A stretch of DNA of 28,035 nucleotides from an uncultured Collinsella sp. GTDB taxonomy: Bacteria > Actinomycetota > Coriobacteriia > Coriobacteriales > Coriobacteriaceae. The notes below the pieces were generated by a model. The model made no database searches and had not been told where the DNA came from. It saw nothing but the letters and a program-made list of their open reading frames with translations. The position numbers and the translations under genes are program-made. Shown here piece after piece: positions 20,484-28,035 of this stretch (its first letter is position 1; each line of letters opens with the position of its first letter). The stretch spans positions 1-28,035 of the forward strand of contig CABSNH010000006.1 of the NCBI GenBank assembly GCA_902478985.1. Direction: 5' to 3'.

Positions 20484-22357
20484 GCGCGATCACCCACCAA
20501 TACGTTCTTGGCGTGGAGTGTGGGGCAGATTCCGCAGCCGGTGCACGACGTGCGAGTGCAATCAGGGGTCGTGACACCCTCCAGCGAGCGACGGTACTCG
20601 CGCTCGAGGAAGCCGCGCGAGCAGCCGGGGCTCACGTGCTCCCAGGGCAGGCGCCAGTCCAGCTCGTAGGGCAGATGCACGAGCTCGTTGAGGTCGATGC
20701 CGTTTTTGGCCGCCGCCTCTTTCCAGTTGTCGAGCGAGAAATGCTCCACCCAGGCGTCGAAGCGCGAGCCCGCACGCCAGGCATCGATGATGACCGGCGT
20801 CATGTCGCGACCGGCGCGGGACAGCGCGGCCTCGACGAGCGAGGTCTCGGCATCGTGGTAATGCACTCGTACGGCGCGGTTGCGCACGCTCGTGATGAGC
20901 AGCTTTTGGCGACGCTTGACGTCGTCATAGTCGAGCTGCGGGCACCACTGGAACGGCGTTGCCGCCTTGGGGATAAACACCGAAACCGAGATGGACACCG
21001 AGATGGAACCGCGGCGCGCCTTGGGCACCACGGAACGGCCAAGCTCCAGCACGTGATCGGCCAGGTTGGCAATGGCCACGATATCCTCGTCACGCTCACC
21101 GGGAAGACCCATCATAAAGTAGAGCTTCATGCGGTTCCAGCCCGCCTCGAAGGCCGCCTTAGCCGCGCGGTCCAGGTCCTCCTCGGTCACGTTCTTGTTG
21201 ATGATGTCGCGCATGCGCTGGCTACCGGCCTCGGGGGCAAACGTCAGGCCGCCTTTCTTTTCACCGGCGACCGACTCGGCCATATCCACGCCAAATGAAT
21301 CAAGGCGCTGCGAGGGAATTGACACGCGAATGCCCGTATCTTCCAGACGGCGGTTCAGGCGACCGAGCACATCGCGAATACAGGAGTGATCGGTGGTCGA
21401 AAGCGAGGTAAGCGACACCTCGTCATAGCCGGTCTTTTCCAGGCCCTGGATCACCGAGGACACGATCTGGTCTGCCGAGCGCTCGCGCACCGGGCGATAC
21501 GTCATGCCGGCTTGGCAAAAACGACATCCGCGGGCACAGCCGCGCAGGATCTCGATAGACAGGCGATCGTGAACGAGCTGCGCATAGGGCACGCACGACT
21601 GCGACAACGGATTGGTAGCGCCAAAGTCCTCGACGACGCGCTTGTAGACCACCGGCGGGACATCCTTGCCCTCGCGCGGCACGGTGTAGCCATGCGGCGA
21701 GCAGGGCTCATCGTAGCGCACCTCATACAGGGACGGCACATAGGTACCGGCGACCGTCGCGAGCTGCTCGACAATCTGGGCGCGCGAGACGCCTTCGTCG
21801 CGCAAGCGGCGATGCAGCTGACAGATCTCGAGCAACGACTCCTCACCCTCGCCAATGAGGATGGCATCGAAGAAGGCCGCATACGGCTCGGGGTTATAGA
21901 CCGAGGGACCACCGGCAATGATGATGGGATCGTCCTCGGTACGGTCGGCCGCGAGCAGCGGAATGCCGGCGAGGTCGAGCGCCTCGAGGAAGTTGGTGAC
22001 GGCCATCTCGTGCGGCACATGCATGCCGACGATATCGAACGAGGCCACAGGCGCCGCGCCCTCGAGCGACAGCAGCGGAATCCCCGCCTCGCGCATGGCA
22101 TCGCCCATATCGGGCCACGGCACATAGCCGCGCTCGCAGGAAATGCCCTCGGCCTGATTGAGGATGTTATAGAGAATGGCGATGCCCTGGTTGGGCAGAC
22201 CGACCTCATACACGTCAGGGTAGATCATGCAGCAGCGGTAATCGGCATCGGCCTTGGAGAGCGTGCCCCACTCATGGTCGATATAGCGACTCGGCTTCTC
22301 GACCTTTGCGAGCAGGGGCTCAATCAAATGAAAACAGTCTTGGTACACAGCGCGCAA
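20480..22357 (-). CDS. TIGR03960-type radical SAM protein, function unknown
   Basis: The 625-residue protein belongs to the TIGR03960-type radical-SAM family with a B12-binding-like N-terminal region; its reaction is not known. The N-terminus has the family sequence LAKVEKPSRYIDHEWG and YPDVYEVGLPNQG. The domain at about 50-200 resembles a cobalamin-binding Rossmann fold (DIVGMHVPHEM, IIIAGGPSVYNPEP, ILIGEGEE). The radical-SAM cluster motif is CARGCRFC, with C274, C278 and C281. Further on come FAPEAGSQRMRDIINKN and LYFMMGLPGE. Four more cysteines at 600, 605, 608 and 611 (TSCTGCGIC) could bind a second cluster. The start is TTG, with AGGGG six bases upstream; it keeps the conserved N-terminus. 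It follows the DUF697 gene by nine bases and overlaps the DUF2344 gene. Confidence 0.92.
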   Translation of the reverse strand: MRAVYQDCFHLIEPLLAKVEKPSRYIDHEWGTLSKADADYRCCMIYPDVYEVGLPNQGIAILYNILNQAEGISCERGYVPWPDMGDAMREAGIPLLSLEGAAPVASFDIVGMHVPHEMAVTNFLEALDLAGIPLLAADRTEDDPIIIAGGPSVYNPEPYAAFFDAILIGEGEESLLEICQLHRRLRDEGVSRAQIVEQLATVAGTYVPSLYEVRYDEPCSPHGYTVPREGKDVPPVVYKRVVEDFGATNPLSQSCVPYAQLVHDRLSIEILRGCARGCRFCQAGMTYRPVRERSADQIVSSVIQGLEKTGYDEVSLTSLSTTDHSCIRDVLGRLNRRLEDTGIRVSIPSQRLDSFGVDMAESVAGEKKGGLTFAPEAGSQRMRDIINKNVTEEDLDRAAKAAFEAGWNRMKLYFMMGLPGERDEDIVAIANLADHVLELGRSVVPKARRGSISVSISVSVFIPKAATPFQWCPQLDYDDVKRRQKLLITSVRNRAVRVHYHDAETSLVEAALSRAGRDMTPVIIDAWRAGSRFDAWVEHFSLDNWKEAAAKNGIDLNELVHLPYELDWRLPWEHVSPGCSRGFLEREYRRSLEGVTTPDCTRTSCTGCGICPTLHAKNVLVGDRA

Positions 22358-22366
22358 AAGAAACCC

Positions 22367-23296
22367 CTAAGCAGCGAGATCAGATGCGTCCTCAAAGGGA
22401 CCCATGGGACGAGTAGCGCCGGCAACCGTGGTCACCAGGTCGCGGACGCGCGAGAACGTGGCGGCAGCCACCTCGTTGGCACGGCTGTAGTCGATGTCGC
22501 GTTCATACAACGACACGAGCGCACGGCCCATGCCATAGGTTCCCGCGGCGGCGGTCAGCGCCTTGACGGCAAACCCAATATGCGGCGTCTGCTTTACCAG
22601 GGCGCGGGTGACGGCGCGGAGCACCAAGCCGCCGGCAAGCACGCCCGCGACCTCATAACCGCGCTCGGGCTTAATACCGCGTCCAAAGATGGCCGCGAGC
22701 TCAAAGAGCATGCCCACCTGCGCCAGCGCCATAACGGGATAATCGGCCCCCGGCAAAAACACCAGCGCGCCCGTCGCCATATTGGTAAGCGCGCACGAGG
22801 TGATGATGCGGTTAGCGGCCGCAATACGCATAAAAACAAAGTTCGCCGCAAAGGCCGTCTCCTTGTCCGTGCGATCGAGAATCCAGCGGGCAAGCGTCTC
22901 GAGCAGATACGTCTTATCGGTGGCCGCCACCGCGCCGAGCATGGGCGTGGACTCCTGGATAAAAGGCACCTCGACAGCAGACTCGGCCAGCACGCACACG
23001 GGGGCGCCGGCAATCACAAGCTCCTGTACAGCGCTCTCCAGACGGTCAGACCCACACGAAAGCACCAGAACCACATCGGTATCGGTCTTGGGGACGATAC
23101 GGTCCTCACCCAGGCGCTCAACGCGCACAATGCCCGACGTCGTCTGTGGCACGAAGGCATCGCGCACCGTCTCTACCAAAAAACGCGAGGCAGACGAATC
23201 GAGGTAGACGGACACGCGAACCGGCGTGTCGGAATCCTTCTTGGTGGTCGCGCCCATCTTAAAGACGCGGGTCAGCTTGTCCACGGGAATCTTCAT
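22367..23296 (-). CDS. DUF697 family membrane protein of unknown function
   Basis: I recognise only the C-terminal DUF697-type region (about 145-265) with several hydrophobic helices: AAANRIITSCALTNMATGA, MALAQVGMLFELAAIFG and VAGVLAGGLVLRAVTRALVK. The N-terminal part (about 25-135) looks like an alternating alpha/beta domain (VSVYLDSS, DVVLVLSCGSD, APVCVLAE). DUF697 is often attached to a GTPase domain, but no GxxxxGKS/T P-loop or NKxD is visible here, so it may be a degenerate GTPase-like domain. GGAGGGG six bases before the ATG gives a clear start. It lies between rodA and the radical-SAM gene, with gaps of 18 and nine bases, so it is probably co-transcribed with the elongation genes. A role in envelope synthesis is inference from position. 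Confidence 0.78.
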   Translation of the reverse strand: MKIPVDKLTRVFKMGATTKKDSDTPVRVSVYLDSSASRFLVETVRDAFVPQTTSGIVRVERLGEDRIVPKTDTDVVLVLSCGSDRLESAVQELVIAGAPVCVLAESAVEVPFIQESTPMLGAVAATDKTYLLETLARWILDRTDKETAFAANFVFMRIAAANRIITSCALTNMATGALVFLPGADYPVMALAQVGMLFELAAIFGRGIKPERGYEVAGVLAGGLVLRAVTRALVKQTPHIGFAVKALTAAAGTYGMGRALVSLYERDIDYSRANEVAAATFSRVRDLVTTVAGATRPMGPFEDASDLAA

Positions 23297-23314
23297 AGCA
23301 AACCCCTCCAGCGG

Positions 23315-24541
23315 TTACGCGGCGCCCGAACGATGCCGCCATATGGATTGTACGATACCCACCGTCAGCAACTGGATCATCATCGAGGACGAACCGAAGC
23401 TAATGAACGGCAACGGAATACCGGTAATCGGCATCATGCCGATGCACATGCCGATGTTCTCGAAGGTCTGAAATGCCCACATGCCGACGATACCTACGCA
23501 TGACAAGCGTAGGAACAGAGACTCGCACTTAAAGGCCACGCGAATCGTCGAGAACATGAGCAGCACGTACAGGCACAGCAGCAAAAAGGAGCCGCAGAAG
23601 CCAAAGGTCTCGGACAAAAAGGCAAAGACGAAGTCGGTGTGGAACTCGGGCAGAAAGCCACCGGCAGACTGCGTCGCATGGCCCAGCCCTTTACCGAAAA
23701 AGCCACCCGATCCAACCGCGATGAGCGATTGCTGCAAGTTGTAGGCATCGTCCGAATCGGCATTATCGGGGTCGATAAAGACGGTCAGTCGGTTCATCTG
23801 GTACTGCTTGATCAAAACGTCATGGCCCAAAAGAGAATCGAGCACCGAATCGAGCGCCAGGATGAGCGCCACCAAACCCACGAGCAGAGCCAAGGTCGAC
23901 AGGACCCATTCGCGGCGCGCACCGCTCATGCAGATCACAACGGCACCCGACACCAACACGACCAGGCCCGAACCCAGGTCGCCCATGGCGACGACGGCCA
24001 AAAACGGAACGGAGAGCATGCCGCAGAGCTTGATGTAGTCGCGAGCGGTATCGATGCGGCCGTTGTACTGCGAACCAAGCGTGGCGATAAAGAAGATCGT
24101 GATGAGCTTGGCGAGCTCGACCGGCTGGAAGGTAAGACCGATACCGGGAATCTTGATCCAGCCCGTCATGCCCAGACCGCCCGTATAGGACAGCCCCGGA
24201 ATCTTGGGCGAGAAAATCACAATGAGGTCGATGACGAGCAGCGCCGTCGAGAAGTTAGAGATGCCGCGCAGATCGGTACGCCAGACGAGCACCGCAAGCA
24301 CCGCACCGATGCCGATGCCCAACAGGTGGCGCGAAAATGAGGCGTCGGCCTTAAACTGCGATGCCGACCAAATGATGATGGCGCCATAGGCAACGAGTGC
24401 CAAGGTTGCCAGCAGCACGCCGATGTGCACCTTCTGGCGAAACGTGCCACGCGAGGCCAAAAGCTGCTTGTTGACACGGTCCAGGCTGCTGCGGGAACCG
24501 GTTTTAGTTGAGCGGAACAGGTCCGCCGGCGAAAAGTTCAT
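23315..24541 (-). CDS. rodA: SEDS peptidoglycan glycosyltransferase RodA
   Basis: RodA is the SEDS-family polymerase that makes glycan strands during cell elongation together with PBP2. The 408-residue protein is a typical multi-pass membrane protein (about 10 segments). Signatures include GWIKIPGIGLTFQPVELAKL, MGDLGSGLVVL, VFIDPDNADSDDAYNLQQSL (with an acidic insert compared with many homologues), IAVGSGGFFGKGLGHATQS, FAFLSETFGFCGS and the C-terminal GIPLPFISFGSSS. About 40 cytoplasmic residues precede the first helix. GGAGG five bases before the ATG is a good binding site. It follows mrdA by nine bases, the usual pairing, and I assign RodA rather than FtsW because of mrdA and mreCD next door. 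Confidence 0.95.
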   Translation of the reverse strand: MNFSPADLFRSTKTGSRSSLDRVNKQLLASRGTFRQKVHIGVLLATLALVAYGAIIIWSASQFKADASFSRHLLGIGIGAVLAVLVWRTDLRGISNFSTALLVIDLIVIFSPKIPGLSYTGGLGMTGWIKIPGIGLTFQPVELAKLITIFFIATLGSQYNGRIDTARDYIKLCGMLSVPFLAVVAMGDLGSGLVVLVSGAVVICMSGARREWVLSTLALLVGLVALILALDSVLDSLLGHDVLIKQYQMNRLTVFIDPDNADSDDAYNLQQSLIAVGSGGFFGKGLGHATQSAGGFLPEFHTDFVFAFLSETFGFCGSFLLLCLYVLLMFSTIRVAFKCESLFLRLSCVGIVGMWAFQTFENIGMCIGMMPITGIPLPFISFGSSSMMIQLLTVGIVQSIWRHRSGAA

Positions 24542-24550
24542 CGCAACCTC

Positions 24551-26620
24551 CTATCGAACCGAGGAATCGCCCGTGGCAGAAGATGTGTCAGGCTCATCAT
24601 AGATGGCACCGAGGACATCGCGCACGACGTGCAGCGCGGTATCGGAGCCACCACCGCCCTGTTCCAAGACAGTGACAATCACGTACTTGGGCTCATCGGC
24701 CGGCGCGTAGGCGCAAAACCACGCGTAATCGTCCTCGCCGCTCTTCTCGCCCGTGCCGGACTTGCCGTAGACCGTGGGGGTCAAGGAGTTAAAGTGCGCG
24801 GCGGTCGAAGTCGACGCCGAGTAAATCACATCGTGCATGCCGTTGCGGACCAGCGCCAGGTCGGCATCGTTGTTAATTTGAGCCTCAAGGCGCTTCTTTT
24901 TGCCCTTGCCGTTGTATTTGTAGGCATCGCCGTCGCCATCACGCGAGACAGCAGACAAGAACACATGCGGCACGTACTGTTTGCCGCCGTTGGCGAGGCC
25001 CATGTAGGCACACGCCATCTGCAGCGGCGTCACCAAAATGTCGCCCTGGCCGATAGCGATGTTAGTCATATCGCCGGCATTCCACTTGCGGTCCTCGGCC
25101 GAGGCGTCGGTAAAGTACGACTCTTTCCACTTGGCGTCAGGAATGCGGCCCGTTCCCTCGCTTGGCAGATCGATGCCGCAGGTCTTGCCCAGGCCCCAAC
25201 GGCGAAAGACCTCCTGCAGGCCCTCGGGATGCTGGTCGTTGTAGAAAAACGCCTTGCCCATATCGTAGAACACGGGGTCGCACGAGTTGGCGATACCGGA
25301 CTGCAGCGTCATAGTGCCGTGACCGGAATGCAGCCAGCAGTACTTACCCCATGACTTGCCCAGGCCCGTCCAATAGCCCGTGCAGTTCGTGGTCTGGCCT
25401 GAGGTATAGGTTCCAAACTCAAGACCGGCCAGAGCCGAGAGCGGTTTGATGGTCGAAGCCGACATATACTGGCCGCTAATGGCGCGGTTGAGCAGCGGAT
25501 GCGAACCCTTGTCGTCGTTGAGCTCGGTCCACACGTCGTTGGAAACGCCGCCGATGAACACCGACGGATCAAACTTGGGCTCGCTCGCCATACCCAGAAT
25601 CTCACCATTGTTGGGATCGAGGCACACCACGGCGCCGTTGCCGGCATCGCTATGACCCGTGGTCTTGGCAAGCTCAATGGCATTCGCCAGAGCCGTCTCG
25701 CAGGCCTGTTGAATCTTAAGATCCAGCGTAAGCTTAATGTCAGAACCGGCCTTGGCGGGAACGGCGCCGGCTTGACCGGTCACGTTACCCGAGGCGTCAA
25801 CTTTCACGGTCTGCTCACCACGAATGCCCTGCAGCAGATTTTCGTAGTAAATCTCTACGCCCGCCTGGCCCACAATATCGCCCGATTGATACGAGATCTG
25901 GCCAGCCGCGCTATCGCTGCCGTCCGACGACTTCTTGTTCTGCGCCTCGAGCTGCTCGGAGGTAATGGTGCCGGTATAGCCCAAGATATGGCAGGCGGTC
26001 TCGCCATACGGGTATTGGCGCTCGGTGCGCTCGGCGATCTTCACGCCGGGAAACTCACCGGCGTGCTCCTGAATGTAGGCGACAGTAGAGCGGCGCACGT
26101 CAGTCGCGATCGTATGCAGGCTCTGCGCGCCTTCGGAATTGTCCTGGATGTTGCGCAGCACCGCGATATACGGCATGCCGAGCACGTTGGCAAGATGACG
26201 CACCAGTACCTTGTCGTCGGCAAGGTCGCGATAGGCGACGACGGCGAGCGAGGGGCGGTTTTGCACCAGCGCGACGCCGTTGCGGTCCAAGATGCGGCCA
26301 CGAACGGCAGGCGTGGTAACGGTACGGGTCTGATTGCTCTTGGCCTGCTTGTCGTAGTAGTCCGACGAGACCATCTGCATGCCCCACAGCTTAACGGCAA
26401 GCGCGGCAAACATCGCACCCACGCCCGCGGTGAGGATGGAAAAGCGGCCCTTGAAGGCCGTAGCGGCCGTATTGCCCTCGCCCTCGGTGGCGCGCGGGGC
26501 CGTTCCGTGCTGCGTGTCGTAGGTAAAGCGGGAGTCGCCGCGGCGCATGATGACCAGCGCGACCACAATGGCCACGACCAGCACGATGCCAGCGACAACA
26601 ACCGTCAACTGGGAAGACAT
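24551..26620 (-). CDS. mrdA: Penicillin-binding protein 2 (elongation transpeptidase)
   Basis: PBP2 cross-links new glycan strands made by RodA. The 689-residue protein has a pedestal domain beginning with AVRGRILDRNGVALVQNRPS (about 105-124). The transpeptidase domain has SxxK as STIK (Ser389/Lys392), SxD in place of SxN as SCD (446-448), as in some other PBP2 proteins, and KSGTGE (Lys620). Unusually, two hydrophobic segments precede the pedestal: about 5-25 and the expected one at about 61-82, separated by about 35 polar residues. GGGGAGG seven bases before the ATG supports the long start. Another feature is the STIK box, which lacks the common PG in front (YMSASTIK). It lies between mreD and rodA with small gaps. 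The C-terminus is a short Ser/Asp-rich tail. Confidence 0.96.
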   Translation of the reverse strand: MSSQLTVVVAGIVLVVAIVVALVIMRRGDSRFTYDTQHGTAPRATEGEGNTAATAFKGRFSILTAGVGAMFAALAVKLWGMQMVSSDYYDKQAKSNQTRTVTTPAVRGRILDRNGVALVQNRPSLAVVAYRDLADDKVLVRHLANVLGMPYIAVLRNIQDNSEGAQSLHTIATDVRRSTVAYIQEHAGEFPGVKIAERTERQYPYGETACHILGYTGTITSEQLEAQNKKSSDGSDSAAGQISYQSGDIVGQAGVEIYYENLLQGIRGEQTVKVDASGNVTGQAGAVPAKAGSDIKLTLDLKIQQACETALANAIELAKTTGHSDAGNGAVVCLDPNNGEILGMASEPKFDPSVFIGGVSNDVWTELNDDKGSHPLLNRAISGQYMSASTIKPLSALAGLEFGTYTSGQTTNCTGYWTGLGKSWGKYCWLHSGHGTMTLQSGIANSCDPVFYDMGKAFFYNDQHPEGLQEVFRRWGLGKTCGIDLPSEGTGRIPDAKWKESYFTDASAEDRKWNAGDMTNIAIGQGDILVTPLQMACAYMGLANGGKQYVPHVFLSAVSRDGDGDAYKYNGKGKKKRLEAQINNDADLALVRNGMHDVIYSASTSTAAHFNSLTPTVYGKSGTGEKSGEDDYAWFCAYAPADEPKYVIVTVLEQGGGGSDTALHVVRDVLGAIYDEPDTSSATGDSSVR

Positions 26621-26633
26621 CTACAGACCTCCC

Positions 26634-27200
26634 CTATTTGAGCTTACGGGTCTTGGGCTTAAAGCGCATACCCGTCTGACGCCCACCGCGCGCGGAGAAC
26701 CCATAGCCAGACTGTGGCGCGACGCCGGACATCAAAAACGGAACGGCGACCAGACCGGTCAGAATCGAGGACGGCAGGGCGTGTCCAAAGATCGCCACGA
26801 CAAAACTCGATTCCAGTCCCATAAATAGCAAGATAATGCTGTAGATCACGTTAATGGCAAGCGCAAAGGCGCCCACCGTGATGCCGCGAGCGCTCGGGGT
26901 GCCGCCCGTCTGACCGGCGGCACTGTGTGTCAGGGCAAAGCTGCCCACTGTCAGCAACAGCGACATCACGCCCACCGGCACGGCCGCCGACAGGTCGTAG
27001 AACAGGCCGCTGCAAAAACCGCAGATGACGGCCCGCGTGGGATCGCCCGAAAACACACTCAGGCACACCAGGATAATCATAAAGTTGACGCGACCGCCCG
27101 CGATGGAGATCTGCGGCGCCAAGCCCGCCTGCAGCAGGACGCAGACAATGGCGGCAATCGCAAAAGTGCGGGAGCCAGTCCCCTGTTCGTGTAGATCCAT
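26634..27200 (-). CDS. mreD: Rod shape-determining protein MreD
   Basis: MreD is an integral membrane protein that balances MreC in activating PBP2-RodA. The 188-residue protein has about five hydrophobic segments (from TFAIAAIVCVLLQAGLAP to SSILTGLVAVPFLM) and the family-like GRVNFMIILVCLSVFSGDPTRAVICGFCSGLFYDL region, shown here as GRVNFMIILVCLSVF and GFCSGLFYDL. A basic tail ends the chain. Of two nearby ATGs, the first lies one base after GGGAGG and is too close; the second at 27200 has seven bases and is chosen. Sequence conservation in this family is low, so the call rests partly on its position between mreC and mrdA. Confidence 0.92.
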   Translation of the reverse strand: MDLHEQGTGSRTFAIAAIVCVLLQAGLAPQISIAGGRVNFMIILVCLSVFSGDPTRAVICGFCSGLFYDLSAAVPVGVMSLLLTVGSFALTHSAAGQTGGTPSARGITVGAFALAINVIYSIILLFMGLESSFVVAIFGHALPSSILTGLVAVPFLMSGVAPQSGYGFSARGGRQTGMRFKPKTRKLK

Positions 27201-27212
27201 GGACATGCCTCC

Positions 27213-28002
27213 CTATTCGCTCGAGCCCGAGTCAGTCGTGTCGAACGCATCGGAGCTTTCATCCGAGCTTTCGTCTTTGGACTTGGTGGCCGCATCGCGC
27301 GAGGTGCCCTGCGGCGTACTGTTGGCGCTGCTCACATCCTCGTCCGAAGCCGACTGCTCATCGGTCAGCGACGTAATGACCAGCACTTCCTCGTTGTTTT
27401 CGGCCGTTGTCTGGGCGCGCACGACGATGGTGTAGTACACATCGTTGGCAGACTTCTCCACCGACGAGACCGTACCGAGCGGCAGGCCCTTGGGGAATAC
27501 GCCGCCGATGCCCGAGGTCACGATGATGTCGCCCACCTTCACGTCGGAATCGACACTCACGTGCTCCAGGCGCAGGGTACCGTCGGGCTGCCCCTGCAGC
27601 ATACCCTGAGCGCGCGTATCCTGCACCATGGCGGACACGCCCGAGTTCTCATCACTAATCAGGCGGACGGTGGAGGTCTTGGCCGAAACCTCGATAATCT
27701 GACCGATGACACCGGCAGAACTCGTCACGGGCATGTTGATGGTAAGACCGTCGGCAGAGCCTTTGTCGATGGTAACGGTCGAGGTCCAGGCATCGCCCGA
27801 CGCGCCGACAATGCGAGCCGCGGTGGACTTGAGGTTGTAGGTCGACTGAAGACCGACCAGGCTCTCGAGTCGCTCGGCGGTCTTTTGAGCCTCCGAGAGC
27901 TCGGCAACCTTTGACGTCAGGACCTCGTTTTGCTTCTTAAGCTCGTCGAGGGTGTCTTGCGAAGCCGTAAGGTTTGAGAACACGTTTCCGATTGCGTTAA
28001 AG
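27213..28002 (-). CDS. mreC: Rod shape-determining protein MreC, 5' end missing
   Basis: MreC is a periplasmic-side scaffold that binds and activates PBP2. About 262 residues of the C-terminal part are present. A coiled-coil segment (TLDELKKQNEVLTSKVAELS and following) is succeeded by the double beta-barrel domain with ARIVGASGDAWTSTVTIDKG, GVIGQIIEVSAKTSTVRLIS, SDVKVGDIIVTSGIGGVFPK and GTVSSVEKS. The last ~50 residues are a Ser/Asp/Glu-rich tail. The N-terminal membrane segment is missing because the contig ends. An apparent start giving MCIRDS comes from adapter sequence and is not biological: only the third base of the Ser codon is genomic. mreD follows after 12 bases. Confidence 0.95.
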
Positions 28003-28035
28003 CTGTCTCTTATACACATCTGACGCTGCCGACGA
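28003..28035. other. Nextera transposase adapter (sequencing artefact)
   Basis: The last 33 bases are the reverse complement of the complete Nextera Read 1 transposase oligo: the 14-base TCGTCGGCAGCGTC plus the 19-base mosaic end AGATGTGTATAAGAGACAG. The genomic sequence ends at 28002. When joined to a gene it encodes the well-known false peptide start MCIRDS. Confidence 0.98.

Noticed and set aside
21386..23503. 705-codon plus-strand frame opposite the radical-SAM, DUF697 and rodA genes
   Set aside because: It spans three well-supported minus-strand genes and shows no family signature; shadow of codon bias.
28003..28019. MCIRDS as the natural N-terminus of MreC
   Set aside because: The codons lie in Nextera adapter sequence; MreC requires an N-terminal membrane segment that is missing.
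1..28035. CRISPR arrays, insertion sequences, prophage, tRNA or rRNA genes, toxin-antitoxin or defence systems
   Set aside because: No repeated spacer structure, transposase, integrase, cloverleaf or rRNA-like sequence was seen; intergenic gaps are short and the gene content is ordinary housekeeping.

Overview
This window looks like the conserved housekeeping core of a GC-rich actinobacterium. Gene order, long Ala/Glu-rich tails on ribosome-associated proteins and frequent TTG/GTG starts suggest a gut member of the Coriobacteriia, most likely Collinsella or a relative. That assignment is inference; no rRNA or other taxonomic marker is present. The right-hand 33 bases are an exact Nextera transposase adapter, so this is the untrimmed end of a short-read (probably metagenomic) contig. 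Every gene except dinB is on the minus strand, so the blocks below are listed in their direction of transcription, from the right edge to the left.

Block A (about 28002 to 19671) is a cell-elongation operon: mreC (5' end cut off), mreD, mrdA (PBP2) and rodA, then a DUF697 membrane protein and a radical-SAM/DUF2344 pair of unknown function. MreC and MreD scaffold the RodA/PBP2 peptidoglycan synthase. Block B (19674 to 15486) starts at a clear sigma-A-type promoter whose -35 overlaps the DUF2344 stop codon. It holds rplU, rpmA, an intrinsic terminator, obg, nadD, yqeK and rsfS, and ends at a strong terminator. The block links the large ribosomal subunit (L21, L27, Obg, RsfS) with NAD synthesis (NadD) and Ap4A hydrolysis (YqeK). 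dinB (14222 to 15475, plus strand) converges on this terminator and diverges from rpsP.

Block C (from tandem promoters near 14100 and 14160) is rpsP, khpA, rimM, trmD and lepB, followed by glyQ, glyS and ppsR. After a 297-base regulatory gap comes ppdK with its terminator. PpsR is the known type of regulator of PPDK or PEP synthase, so its place next to ppdK makes functional sense. Block D (from a promoter at about 4373-4400) is rplS, a terminator, rnhB, a stem-loop, then yraN, comM and dprA, which runs off the left edge. In many bacteria blocks C and D form one run (rpsP-rimM-trmD-rplS-lepB-rnhB-yraN-comM-dprA); here glyQS-ppsR-ppdK is inserted into it.

I see no rRNA, tRNA, CRISPR array, insertion sequence, prophage or defence island, and no convincing wholly new system. 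The points most worth a second look are regulatory: intrinsic terminators of rpmA and rplS that sit directly against the ribosome binding sites of obg and rnhB; helically spaced GGTAAA repeats upstream of ppdK; a rimM start codon in a hairpin loop; and a probably leaderless dinB. Two protein features also stand out: a PBP2 with an apparent second N-terminal membrane segment, and a DUF697 protein lacking an obvious GTPase P-loop.
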